From positions 712,495 through 776,494 of the forward strand of contig CAWDIV010000036.1 of NCBI GenBank assembly GCA_963802355.1: a stretch of DNA of 64,000 nt. The letters run 5' to 3'. The stretch is from SG8-41 sp963802355. Lineage in GTDB: Bacteria; Pseudomonadota; Gammaproteobacteria; Burkholderiales; SG8-41. A program made the translations under genes and the position numbers. Shown here in pieces: positions 32,506-42,382 of the stretch (the first letter of the stretch is position 1; every line of letters starts with the position of its first letter). The notes under the pieces were generated by a model, which was not told the DNA's origin, did not search any database, and saw nothing but the letters and a program-made list of their open reading frames with translations.

Positions 32506-34955
32506 CGGCCGGCGCCGGGCGGGCCCCTGACGGCCTGCCGGCGGCGAGCCGCGTCCAGGCGCTGCCCTTCGGCTCCGCCGGCGGAGCGGGTTTCTCGGCG
32601 GCATAGATCTCCGGATGCAGTGCGCGGTGGATTTTCTCTGCCGTGATCGGCAGGTTCGTGATGCGTACACCGACCGCGTCGGCGATCGCATTGGCGATGG
32701 CCGCGGGCATGGCATCGAGACCGATTTCGCCGAGCCCCTTCGCGCCGAAAGGGCCACTCGGCTCGTAGGAATCCGCAAACGCGACGTGCAGCTTCGGCAT
32801 CATCGCGGCCGCCGGGAATCGGGATAGTCCTTGAGCTGCGGGTCGGTCGGCTCGCCGTTCTACCAGTCGAAGTACTCGATCATCGCGAGGCCGATGCCCT
32901 GGGTCACCGCGCCCTGCACCTGGCCTTCGGCGGCGGCGGGGTGGATGACGGTGCCGCAGTCGACGGCGGTGGCGATTTCCAGCAGCGTCACCTGCCCGGT
33001 CGCAGGATCGACCTCGACCTCCGCCGCCTGCGCCGCGAAGTTGTAGGCGCCCGATTCGTTGCCGTAGCGGCTGTGGTCCGGAAATTCGGACGGATTGTCG
33101 AAAGTGCCCACGCCGATGATCGGCTGGCCACCGGGCTGATAGATATGCGCGCGCACGACCGCCGCTACCGGCTTGAACTCGGTCTCCGAGCCGCGGCGCG
33201 GCCCGATCTCGCCGTTGATGATGGTCAGTTCGTGGGCGGGGAGCTTGAACTGCGTCGGCGCGGCCTCGATGAGCTGCGCTGCGGCCGCCGCGGCCGCGCG
33301 CTGCACGGCATTTCCGGCGACGTAGGTGAGGCGGCTCGCCAGCGCGCCCAGCGAGTGGGGCTGCAGGTCGGTATCGGGACGCGTGATGTCCACGTCCTCG
33401 TAAGCGAGGCCCAGGTCCTCCGCCGCGATCTGGCGCAGCACCGTGAGATTGCCCTGGCCGATTTCGCCTTCGCCGGTGATGACGGTGGCGCGGCCGTCCT
33501 CGTTGATGCGCACGATCGCGGAGCTGCCGTCCCAGTCGCCGAAGCTGCGGCGGCCGTTGACGTGCACGCTGCAGCCGATGCCCAACCCGCGTGCGGGTTC
33601 CTTGATATCGCGTGCGGGTTCCTTGGATCTGCGTCGGGGGTGAGGGGCTCGCGTGCGGCCTTCTTCCTTGCGCTTCTCGCTCCAGCCGATCAGCCGGCGG
33701 CCTTGTCTATGCACTGCTTCAGCTCGCAGCTCGTGATCTTGTGGTTGTGCGGCGAGACGTCGCCGGGCTCCACCGCGTTCATGCGCAGCAGGTCGAGGAC
33801 GTCGATGCCGAGCTTCTCGGCGGCGAGGTCCCAGGCCTGCTCCACGGCCCAGTCCGCCGAAGGGTTGCCGAAGCCGCGGAACGCGCCCGGTCGGCACGAG
33901 ATTGGTGTAGACCAGCGTCGAATCGCGCGCGCACAGCGGATACTGGTAGAGCGCGTCGTGGCGCACGGTCGCCGCGCCGAGGATCGCCTGCGACTTGCCG
34001 GTGTAGGCGCCGTTGTCCGCCCACATCTTGATTTCCTTCGCCTTGATGCGCCCGTCGCGCGAGAAGCCGAGCCGCACCCAGTAGCGCATCGGCATGCGCG
34101 GGTGGCTCGCGAGAAACTCTTCCTCGCGCGTGTGGATGAGCTTCACCGGCCGCCCGCTCTTCCGCGCGAGGAGCGCGCAGACCACCGAAGCGTTGTCGTC
34201 GCCCGATTTGCCGCCGAATCCGCCGCCGACTTCGGTCTGGATCACGCGCACCTGGGATTCCGGCACGCCGAGCGCGGTCGCATAACGGCCGCGCGCGAGA
34301 AACGGGGTCTGCGTGTTGCACCACATCGTCACGCGGCCGTCGGTCCAGCTCGCCACGCAGCCTATCGTTTCCAGCGCAGTGTGCCATTGGCGCATGGATT
34401 CCCACGTGCCTTCGACGATGACGTCCGATGCTTTGAACCCGGCGTCCACGTCGCCGCGCTCGAAAGCGAACTGGTGCGCGACATTGCCGGCCGCGTCGTC
34501 ATGCACGAGAGGCGCGTCGGGGGCGAGCGCCTGGTCGAGCGAGAGCACGGCGGGCAGGACTTCGTAGTGGACGACTGATACGATCCACCGCTGCGCGCGC
34601 CGTGGCGGGATCGATGGCCGCGACCGCGGCGACCTCGTCGCCGACGTAGCGCACCTTGCCGATGGCGAGCGGATAGAGGTCGGGCCTGAACGCGCCCCAC
34701 TTGCGCTTCGCAGTGTCGGCGCCCGTCACGACCGCCTTGACGCCGGGCATGGCTTCTGCGGCGCTCATGTCGATGCTGACGATGCGCGCGTGCGGATGCG
34801 GGCTGCGCAGCACGGCGGCGTGCAGCATGCCGGGGAAGTTGCAGGTCGGCGACGTACTGCGCCGCGCCGGTGACCTTGGGGATCGCGTCGGTGCGGGGCA
34901 CGTCCTTGCCGACGACGGGCAGGCTCGCGGCGAATTGGGTCGAGGTTGGAGCCAT
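32471..34955 (-). pseudogene. Molybdenum hydroxylase large (molybdopterin-binding) subunit, CoxL/XDH family, several frame changes
   Basis: Joined frames give about 820 residues: LPVVGKDVPRTDAIPKVTGA, MLHAAVLRSPHPHARIVSID, ALGVPESQVRVIQTEVGGGF with GGKSGDDN, LVPTG then the frame-shifted AFRGFGNP region, RATVITGEGEIGQGNLTVLR, and the C-terminal PSGPFGAKGLGEIGLDAMPA that holds the catalytic-type glutamate. Frame changes lie near 34830, 34560, 33890 and 32815. A short in-frame insertion encoding KEPARDIKEPARG (33588-33625) is made of a duplicated 20-bp word. The substrate is unknown; the family hydroxylates CO, purines, N-heterocycles or aromatic compounds. Confidence 0.82.
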
Positions 34956-35064
34956 GTAACGGAATCAGCCACGGAACACACGTCAGACGGTTGAAGCCGG
35001 ACAGAAAATTGAGCACATTTCTGGCGTTCGGTTCGAGCTGGCTTCGCTGCCGAATTCTTGTTTT

Positions 35065-35566
35065 TCATCTGTGTTTCTGTGTTTTCTGTGGCTGAATCGC
35101 CCTTGCTATCAGGCGGATCGCCTCGCGATACGCCTCCTCGATGCGCACATAGCCGGTGCAGCGGCAGTACACGCTGTCGACGCTCGCCACGTATCTGCTC
35201 CGTCGCTGGGCTGGGGATATTTTTCGAGCAGCGCGCACGCCGCCATGACGTGGCCGGGTATGCAGATGCCGCACTGCAGGGCGGAGCGATTCACGAACGC
35301 CTGCTGCACCGGATGCAGCGCCAGGACCCGCCAGGCCTTCGATGGTGCGCACGTCCGCGCCTTCGCAGAGCGCGGCGAGCTGCAGGCACGAGGCGATGGG
35401 CTCGCCGTCCATGATGACGGTGCAGATCCCGCACGCGCCGATGCCGCAGCCGACCTTGGTGCCGGTCAGCTTGAGGTCTTCGCGCAGAACGTCGAGCAGC
35501 AGCCGGTCGCCGGATTTGAGGTTGACCTCGACCGGGTCGCCGTTGACTCTGAAACTTGATCAGCAT
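35065..35566 (-). pseudogene. Molybdenum hydroxylase [2Fe-2S] subunit (CoxS-like), several frame changes
   Basis: From ATG 35566 (AGGA upstream) the joined frames read NGDPVEVNLKSGDRLLLDVL, the plant-type cluster motif CGIGACGICTVIMDGEPIAS, then the second cluster motif LQCGICIPGHVMAACALL and VYCRCTGYVRIEEAYREAIR. Frame changes fall near 35550, about 35320 and about 35200. The protein ends QPQKTQKHR, encoded by the CACAGAAACACAGATGA repeat that includes the stop codon. It is the first gene of a three-subunit hydroxylase operon and is divergent from the dioxygenase gene. Confidence 0.82.
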
Positions 35567-35575
35567 TCTGTCCTA

Positions 35576-35832
35576 TTGGGAGGTGACTCGTGACTCGTGA
35601 CTGAGGCGCAAAGGCGCAGTGATGCCGATCACCGTCGCGCCGTTGCCCTTTGCCCCGATTATATGCTGGCGCTTCCCAGCGGGACACCGCCCAACACGGC
35701 GCAATGTCCCCGGACAGGCTCGTGGATGCCGTGGCCTATAATTCGAGCGCGGCGCCGCAGGCGCTGGCGTGAGTGGCGAGACCACGTGCAGAGGAGTATT
35801 TTCGAGTCACGAATCACGAGTCACGAATCACG
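35576..35832. repeat. Intergenic region with GTGACTCGTGACT and GAGTCACGAATCACG repeats
   Basis: GTGACTCGTGACTCGTGACT words at 35582-35602 and GAGTCACGAATCACGAGTCA words at 35803-35832 flank about 200 bp without a gene. The second block ends 9 nt before the ribosome site of the dioxygenase gene. Confidence 0.65.
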
Positions 35833-35852
35833 CCTTTCCGCAAGGAGACACG

Positions 35853-36794
35853 ATGCGCAACCTGACCGAAGCCAACCTGACCGACGCCGTGGTGGCACGG
35901 CTGGAAAAGACCGCCGATCCCCGCTTCAAGCAAATCATGACGAGCCTCATTCGGCACCTGCACGCCTTCGTGCGCGAGGTCGAGCTGACCGAGGAGGAAT
36001 GGTTCGAGGCCATCAAGTTCCTCACCGCCACCGGGCAGAAATGCGACGAGAAGCGCCAGGAGTACATCCTGCTCTCCGACGTGCTCGGGGTGTCGATGCT
36101 GGTCGACGCCATCAACCACCGCCGGTCGGGCGGCGCCACGGAGAATACGGTGCTCGGGCCGTTCTACGTTCACGGCGCGCCCGAAATCCGCAACGGCGAC
36201 GATATGGCAACGGGCTGGAAAGGCGAGCCGACCTACGTGTCCGGCAGGGTGGTGTCCACCGAGGGCAAGCCGATTCCAGGCGCGCTGCTCGACATGTGGC
36301 AATCGAATACTGAAGGCTGGTACGACGTGCAGCTCGCCGACACCGGCGGCAGGCAGCTCCGAGCAAAGCTGCATGCCGACGAGCAGGGCCGTTTCCGGTT
36401 TCGCACGATCAAGCCGACCGCCTATCCGGTGCCGACCGACGGGCCGGTGGGGCTGATCCTCGAGCGCATGGGGCGCCATCCGATGCGACCGGCTCACCTG
36501 CATTTCATCGTGACGGCGCCCGGCTACGAAACGGTCGTAACCCACCTGTTCGTGGAAGGCGACCCATATCTCGAGTCCGATGTCGTGTTCGGCGTCAAGA
36601 ACTCGCTGGTGATCGACTTCAAGCGCAACGAATCCGAGGCCGAGGCGAGGAAGGTCGGCCTCAAGGCGCCGTTCTACGCTGCGAGCTACGAATTCGTGCT
36701 GAAGCCCGCCGCCGACGGCGAAGCAGCAGAAGGTGACGTCGGCGGCGGACGCCGCCGGCGACCGGTGACTATGAAGCGGACTGCTGAAGCGTGA
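35853..36794 (+). CDS. Intradiol ring-cleavage dioxygenase (catechol/hydroxyquinol 1,2-dioxygenase family)
   Basis: A 313-residue non-haem Fe(III) enzyme that opens catechol-type rings between the two hydroxyl groups. It has the dioxygenase N-terminal domain (ADPRFKQIMTSLIRHLHAFV) and the catalytic barrel with LGPFYVHGAPE, VSTEGKPIPGALLDMWQSNT, the Fe-ligand tyrosines around GWYDVQ and AYPVPTDGPVG, and histidines in RPAHLHFIV. The N-terminal domain and the length fit the hydroxyquinol 1,2-dioxygenase branch better than classical catechol enzymes; this is not certain. ATG 35853 is chosen for the AAGGAG 6 nt upstream. It lies between two molybdenum hydroxylase operons, divergent from one and convergent with the other, which suggests a shared pathway: ring hydroxylation followed by ring cleavage. 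Confidence 0.9.
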   Translation: MRNLTEANLTDAVVARLEKTADPRFKQIMTSLIRHLHAFVREVELTEEEWFEAIKFLTATGQKCDEKRQEYILLSDVLGVSMLVDAINHRRSGGATENTVLGPFYVHGAPEIRNGDDMATGWKGEPTYVSGRVVSTEGKPIPGALLDMWQSNTEGWYDVQLADTGGRQLRAKLHADEQGRFRFRTIKPTAYPVPTDGPVGLILERMGRHPMRPAHLHFIVTAPGYETVVTHLFVEGDPYLESDVVFGVKNSLVIDFKRNESEAEARKVGLKAPFYAASYEFVLKPAADGEAAEGDVGGGRRRRPVTMKRTAEA

Positions 36795-36866
36795 CGAGCG
36801 AGCTGATGATGCCGCGTGTTGTGCGGCTTCGCGGATCGGTCACGTTCTTCAGTCACGTAGTATCAG

Positions 36867-39241
36867 TCACGCAGTACCGGTCACTTTCCTCAGCGCCTTG
36901 AGCACCCGCTCCGGCGTGCACGGCTGCGCCGTGACACGCGCGTTGAAGGGCTTCAACGCATCGTTGATCGCGTTCATGACCGCCGCCGGCGCGCCCGCGG
37001 TGCCCGCTTCGCCCGCGCCCTTCGCGCCGAGCTCCGAGGTCTGGTCGGCGTGGAAACGTGCGCGACGACGATGTCCGGCATCTCAACGGCCATCGGCACC
37101 AGATAGTCGGCCATGTTGCCGTTCAGCAATTGTCCCTCGGGACTGTAAATGCAGTGCTCGAAGAGCGCAGCGCCTATGCCCTGCACGATGCCGCCGCGGA
37201 TCTGCTCGTCCACGAGCATCGGGTTCAAGATCGTGCCGCAATCCTCGACGCACCAGTGCTTGAGCAGCTTTACGAAGCCCGTTCCGGTGTCCACTTCCAC
37301 GAGCGATGCCTGGAATCCGTTGGTGAAAGCAAATCCATATCCGCGCGGGCGTGTAGTGCCGCGTCACCATCAGCTCGGACTGGAAATTCATCGGCAGCGT
37401 GTCGGGCCGGAAGTAGGCGATACGGCCGAGCTCCGTGAGGGTCAGCTTGATTTCGCCTGTGCGCGCGTCCACCACGTTGTTGTCGCGCACGTCGAGCATC
37501 TCACCGCTCGCTTCGAGAATGGCCGCCGCCACCTCGAGGATGTTGGCCCGCAGCACCTTTCCGCTCTGCAGCACCGCTTCACCGCCGATGCCCGCGCCGC
37601 GGGACGCCCAGGTGCCTCCGCCGTACGGTGTTACGCCAGTGTCTCCGGTGATGATGCGCACCCGGTCTATGGTCACCCCGACCGCCGTTGCAGCGATCTG
37701 CGCGAACACACCCTCGGTGCCCTGGCCTTGCTCGGTGACGCTGACCATGCAGGTCACCATGCCGGTGGGTTCCAGGCGGATGGTCGCGCCGTCCTGCGAC
37801 GATATACGCGCGCCGCCGACCCCATAGAATGCCGGTGACGGATTGGTTACCTCGATCATCGCGGCCAGTCCGATCCCGCGATGGACGCCTGCTTGCGCTG
37901 CGCCGCCTGATCGGCGCGCAGCGTACGGTAGTCCATTATTTCGAGCAGCTTGTCGAGCGCGGCATGGTGCGACAGCCGTTCGAACTTCATGCCCGAGGCG
38001 GAGGTGTATGGATAGGCGTCGTCGGGGACCAGGTTTCTGCGGCGGAATTCGGCGGGATCGATGCCGAGCCTATCGGCGGCGAGATCGACGATGCCCTCCG
38101 TCAGCGCCACCGCAATGGGATGGCCGACGGCCCGGTACTGGCAGGTCACGTTCTTGTTCGTGAACACGACGTGCAGTGCGGGCGCGATACTGCTTGTGCT
38201 GGTACGGCCCGCCGGTCAGGTTCACCACCTGGTTACCTTCGATGCCGCTCGTGCGCGGATAGACGGAGTACGGACCGATCGCAGTGAGATCATCCAGGTC
38301 GAAGGCGAGGATTTCGCCGTCCCTGGTGCAGGCGAGTCGCAGCGTCGCCTTGTGCTCGCGCGCATGAATGTCGGACACGAACGATTCCAGCCGGTCGGCG
38401 ATGAATTTCACCGGACGCCGCAGCATGACCGACAGCGCCGCGGTCGCCATTTCGTCGGCGTAGACGTGGACCTTGATGCCGTAGGATCCGCCCACGTCCT
38501 TCGCGATCACCCGCACGTTGCCCTCGGGGATCTCGAGGTGCCGCGAGAAGATGTCCTGCATCATGTGCGGCGCCTGCGTCGAGTGGTACACGGTGAGCGT
38601 GCGCTCCGCCGCGTTGTAGTCCGCGAGGATGGCGCGGGGCTCCAGCGTCACACCGGTGTGGCGTCCGAACTCGTAGGTCTCCTCGACCACGACGGCGGCG
38701 CGCTTGAAGGCAGCGTCGACTTCTCCGGTGTCGAGCTCGCGCTTGAAGCAGATGTTGTCGCCGAGATCGGCGTGAATTACCCGGCGGCCGGCGAAGGAAT
38801 CTTCCATCTCCACGACGGCAGGCAGCTCCTCCCATCCGGCCTCGATGTGTTGCGCGGCGTCTTCCGCTTGCGCGCGGGTTTCGGCGACGACCGCCGCCAC
38901 CGCCTCGCCCTGCCAGCAGGCGCGCTCGATGGCGAGCGCGTGCTGGGGCGGCGACTTGATGCCTTTCAGGTGCCCGAGCACCGCGACCCAGGGCTTGCAG
39001 TATCCGGCGAGCGTGCCTCCGTCCACGACCGCGATGACGCCGGGCATGGCTGCGGGCCTTTCCGAAATCGAGGTTGCTCGACGCGAGCGTGAGCGTAGGG
39101 GCTGCGGAAAAAAGCGACGTGCGCAAGGCGGGGGAGCCGCAGGTCGTCGACGAACGCCCCGCGTCCGTGCAGCAAGCGCTGGGCGTTCGCGCGCGGAACG
39201 CTTTTGCCGATGTAGCCGCCGTTGGAAGCGATGGAATCCAT
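36867..39241 (-). pseudogene. Second molybdenum hydroxylase large subunit, about five frame changes
   Basis: About 790 residues when joined: IGKSVPRANAQRLLHGRGAF at the N-terminus, MPGVIAVVDGGTLAG, HTGVTLEPRAILADYNAAER, MQDIFSRHLEIPEGNVRVIA, DVGGSYGIKVHVYADEMATA, CQYRAVGHPIAVALTEGIVD, NPSPAFYGVGGARISSQDGA, GTWASRGAGIGGEAVLQSGK, VEDCGTILNPMLVDEQIRGG, and the C-terminal SELGAKGAGEAGTAGAPAAV with the catalytic glutamate. Frame changes are near 39060, 38180, 37890, 37340 and 37060. The ATG at 39241 is preferred to the TTG at 39253. The stop codon lies in a GCGTGACTGATACTACGTGA repeat. It resembles nicotinate/aldehyde-type hydroxylases only in general; the substrate is unknown. Confidence 0.82.
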
Positions 39242-39245
39242 GTCA

Positions 39246-39330
39246 GGAATCAATTAGCCACAGATCGCTTCATTCTTGGCCGCCTGGTTTTGCCCTATCT
39301 GTGTTCATCTGTGTTTATCTGTGGCTAAGT
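39246..39330. repeat. ATCTGTGTTTATCTGTGGC repeat between [2Fe-2S] and large subunit genes
   Basis: Inverted copies of AGCCACAGAT (39250-39262) and CTGTGTTCATCTGTGTTTAT with CTGTGGCTAA (39298-39328). The 3' end of the [2Fe-2S] subunit gene is encoded by this repeat. Confidence 0.7.
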
Positions 39331-39850
39331 TCTGGTTGGGTTTGCGCCGGGCGACGAGAACGGCCTCCACGGCGTCGATGATCGACTGGTAACCGGTGCA
39401 GCGGCAGTAATTTCCCGACAGATGCTCGCGGATCTGCTCGCGCGTCGCGGCGGGGTGGCGCACTACGAGATCCTGTGCGGCTATCAGCATGCCGGGCGTG
39501 CAAAAACCGCACTGCAGCGCGTTGCGCTGATGAAATTCCCGCTGCAGCTCGGTGAGCTCGCCCGAGTCGGACAATCCTTCGATCGTGTCGATCTTCCTGC
39601 CGTCGGCCTGCACGGCGAGCATCAGGCAGCCGCGCAGGATCTTGCCGTCGACGCGGATGGTGCACGCCCCGCACGCGCCGTGCTCGCAGCTCACGTGCGA
39701 CCCGGTCAGCCCCAGCTCTTCGCGCAGAAAATCGATCAAGTGCTGGCGCGCGGAAATGCGGCGCGTTACCGTGTCGCCGTTTACGATGAGCGTGGTTTCA
39801 ACCGTCGTGTCCACAAGTATGCGGCGTCTATCTGCGGCTGAGGTTGTCAT
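39305..39850 (-). CDS. Second molybdenum hydroxylase [2Fe-2S] subunit
   Basis: A 181-residue intact protein. The first cluster motif is CEHGACGACTIRVDGKILRG with a following C; the second is LQCGFCTPGMLIAAQDLVVR and NYCRCTGYQSIIDAVEAV. It carries electrons from the molybdenum site to the FAD subunit. The ATG at 39850 overlaps the stop codon of the FAD subunit by four bases (ATGA), so the two are translationally coupled. The last residues (NQNLATDKHR) and the stop codon come from the ACAGATAAACACAGATGA repeat, parallel to the first operon. Confidence 0.92.
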   Translation of the reverse strand: MTTSAADRRRILVDTTVETTLIVNGDTVTRRISARQHLIDFLREELGLTGSHVSCEHGACGACTIRVDGKILRGCLMLAVQADGRKIDTIEGLSDSGELTELQREFHQRNALQCGFCTPGMLIAAQDLVVRHPAATREQIREHLSGNYCRCTGYQSIIDAVEAVLVARRKPNQNLATDKHR

Positions 39851-40701
39851 GCGGCGAGCGCTGCGAGCGCCCGGCCGGTGAGCACGCGCGCGAGATGCAG
39901 CTTCGTAGCTGCAGTTGAATAGATGTCGGATGCGGGGCTCAAGTCGTGCGCAAGCGCCGAAGCGGCTGCCGCCTGCGCCTCGGGGGATGCCCGTTTGCCT
40001 TCCAGAGCGGCCATGGCTTTGCGGGCGAGCACCGGCGTTACGCCGGCACCGAGGTACGCGAGCCGCACGTCGGAAAGCGCGCCGCGTTCAAGTTTCGCGG
40101 CGGCGGCCACGCCGACGATTGCGTAGTCGCCGCGGCGGCGCGCGAGCTCCAGGAAAGCGCTGCGATGGAGTGCGCCGGACACGGGAAATTCGACCGCAGT
40201 CAGGATTTCGTTGGGATGCAGATCGGTCGCGTAGACGCCTTGGAAAAAATCGCGGGCCTTTACGCGCCGTTCTCCCGCTTGCGCCGCAATGACGAACTCC
40301 GCGTCGAGCGCGACGCAGCACGCAGGCCATTCCGCCGTGGGATCCGCCATGGCGATGCTTCCCCCCAGCGTACCAGCGTTGCGTATGGCGACGTGAGCGA
40401 TGTGCGGCGCCGCCTGCGCCAGCAGCGGCAAATGTCGGGCGATCTCATGGGACCGCTCGATCTCGGCGTGCGTCGTGAGCGCACCGATATGAACCGTTGC
40501 GCCCGCAATCCTGATCCCCGTCAGTTCCGCGATGCGCGTAATGTCTATCAGAATGTCGGGCGTAGAGAGCCGCAGGTTGAGCGCCGCGAGCAGGCTCTGT
40601 CCGCCGGCCAGCAACTTCGCGCCTTCGCCGTGAGTCTCGAGCAATGCAAAGGCTTCCGACAGGGAACTGGGCCTGGCGTATGCAAATGGCGGCGCTTTCA
40701 T
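39847..40701 (-). CDS. Second molybdenum hydroxylase FAD-binding subunit
   Basis: A 284-residue intact CoxM-type protein starting at ATG 40701 (MKAPPFAYARPSSLSEAF). FAD-binding motifs are LLAGGQSLLAALNLRLSTP and AIRNAGTLGGSIAMADPTAE. The C-terminal domain ends VLTGRALAALAA. It is the first gene of the FAD-[2Fe-2S]-large subunit operon, an order different from the first operon ([2Fe-2S]-large-FAD), so the two sets are not a simple recent duplication. Confidence 0.92.
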   Translation of the reverse strand: MKAPPFAYARPSSLSEAFALLETHGEGAKLLAGGQSLLAALNLRLSTPDILIDITRIAELTGIRIAGATVHIGALTTHAEIERSHEIARHLPLLAQAAPHIAHVAIRNAGTLGGSIAMADPTAEWPACCVALDAEFVIAAQAGERRVKARDFFQGVYATDLHPNEILTAVEFPVSGALHRSAFLELARRRGDYAIVGVAAAAKLERGALSDVRLAYLGAGVTPVLARKAMAALEGKRASPEAQAAAASALAHDLSPASDIYSTAATKLHLARVLTGRALAALAA

Positions 40702-40925
40702 CGTGCGGCGTCTCGTTATTTTGGGAGGTGCACCTGGTCGGTCTGGGCGCTCCGGCATGCGGCTGAATGGAATTCTCTGGGTTATGCGGTTTCTACGCAA
40801 CACTCCTTACCGGAATGTGAAAACGGTCACGGCCCGGAACCGGATAGCAAGCCCCCACCTGCGGGCCGGTGCTATATTTCTAGAGTAAAAACTCCGTATC
40901 GCAGTAATTCTTCCTGGGGGAGGAT

Positions 40926-41521
40926 ATGTCCCGTTTGGGTCGGGGTGTCGCAGTCGTCGCCATCGGAGCGATGTGCGCGGGGTGGTTCGGCACCGCAGCA
41001 GCGATCGATCCGCTCGTGCTCTTCTTGCTGAAGATGATCCGGGATTCGATGGTCTCCTCAGCGATCGAAGCCGGCGTCGATGCTGCCATGCGGCCGTCCA
41101 AGCCTGCCAATCCACTCGACTCGCTGCCGCCGCGCCTGCAGCCGCCGGCTCCGGAGGGCCAATGGCTGAAGGCGTTGATCGACGAGAGTTTCACGCATCT
41201 CTCGGTTGCGCAACGCGACGAGCTGCATATGAGCCTGATGCGCATACTCAACGATACGCGGTACCTCGAGTCGCGCGGGATGATACTCGCGGAATTCACG
41301 CGCCAAGCGATCGCCATGCGCGATGCGCACCGCCAGCTCGCCGGGTTGTCGGCCGAGCAGATGAAGGCAATTGCGGTGGAGGCGCGCCGCGAGGTACCGA
41401 ACAGCTCCCCGCCGAGCAGCGTCAGCAGATGCTGAAGATCCTGCAACACGGCATACCGGGAATGCCGCGCACGCTGAACGAGGTGATGCTGGCCGAGTTC
41501 AGTGCTGCAACGCCGCGCTAG
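40926..41521 (+). CDS. Hypothetical exported protein, one frame change
   Basis: About 198 residues when two frames are joined at about 41395. A signal peptide (VAVVAIGAMCAGWFGTAAA) is followed by a largely helical, charged protein (LKALIDESFTHLSVAQRDEL, RGMILAEFTRQAIAMRDAHR); the second frame continues EQLPAEQRQQMLKILQHGIP and ends FSAATPR. GGGAGG precedes ATG 40926. No family is recognised. It is convergent with, and overlaps by about 20 bp, the PEP-CTERM acyltransferase gene. Confidence 0.6.
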
Positions 41522-42303
41522 CCCCCAATCCAACCAGAGGACGAGCACATCCCTGCGCCACTTCCGCAGCGATGGCGCGATAGAGCGGGCGGACGATGAG
41601 CTTGAGGTTGTCGATGATGCCGCTGGCGCTCATCATCGAGGGAAGGCGTTGGCCGCAATGCTCGATCGGGGCGCCGATGGCTTGAATCTTGACGCCCAGC
41701 ATGCGCAAGTGTCTTGCCAGTCGCCTTTCCGTCAGGACGAACAGGGTGTCGATGCCGTTCAGGCGCGCAAGCTCGATGGTGCCGAGGTAGAGGTCGGCTA
41801 ATATGTAGGGGAAGCGCGCGTCCGTGCCGAAGTTTTGGATAAGGCCCGTCGCGTGGTTTTCTTCGCCCTGGCGTTTGCGAAACCGAGCCAGGACTGCGAG
41901 TCGCGAAACCTCGCAGATGCTATCGCGTGGGAGCTTGGCCGGGTCGACGATGGAGCGATCCAGCGTGGCGGCACAAGATTTCTCGAACGGCAGTGGATAG
42001 TGAGGATCCCCCGGCCGCGTGCGGACGATGCGCGTGCAGGCGATGAATTCGCCGCTGTGCGCGCTGCGCAGCAGCAGGTGCAGCGAATGTGCGTCGGTAC
42101 TCGTCGCGCTCTCGCCGATCCGGCCGCCGCGGTTCGAACGCCAGTTCCTCGCAATAGACCTGGTGGCGTATGCGAAACACCTCGTCCTTCAACGCATCCG
42201 AAAACGCCGGGACGATTTCGAAGTCTTTTTTGGCTTCCGGGCTGGGTTTCCTCTCCAGTTGCGGAATTGCTTCCCCGCTCGCAGTCCCCACGTACATTGG
42301 CAC
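41499..42303 (-). CDS. PEP-CTERM/exosortase system-associated acyltransferase, one frame change
   Basis: About 268 residues. The N-terminus FEIVPAFSDALKDEVFRIRH with QVYCEELAFEPRRP is the N-acyl amino acid synthase-like signature of the exosortase-associated acyltransferase family. After a one-base change near 42092 the match continues AHSLHLLLRSAHSGEFIACT, RIVRTRPGDPHYPLPFEKSC, SICEVSRLAVLARFRKRQGE, LIQNFGTDARFPYILADLYL, DTLFVLTERRLARHLRMLGV and QAIGAPIEHCGQRLPSMMSA. In family members this enzyme is linked to exosortase/PEP-CTERM surface-protein or polysaccharide loci; no exosortase is in the window. Its product is presumably a long-chain N-acyl amino acid or related signal or surface lipid. 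Confidence 0.87.
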
Positions 42304-42382
42304 CGCCCCCCAATGGTAATAACGCGAAATCTTTGCGCCGCCGCCAATGCGTGGCTAGGGGCGCGTCATCTCTGGAGATTGC

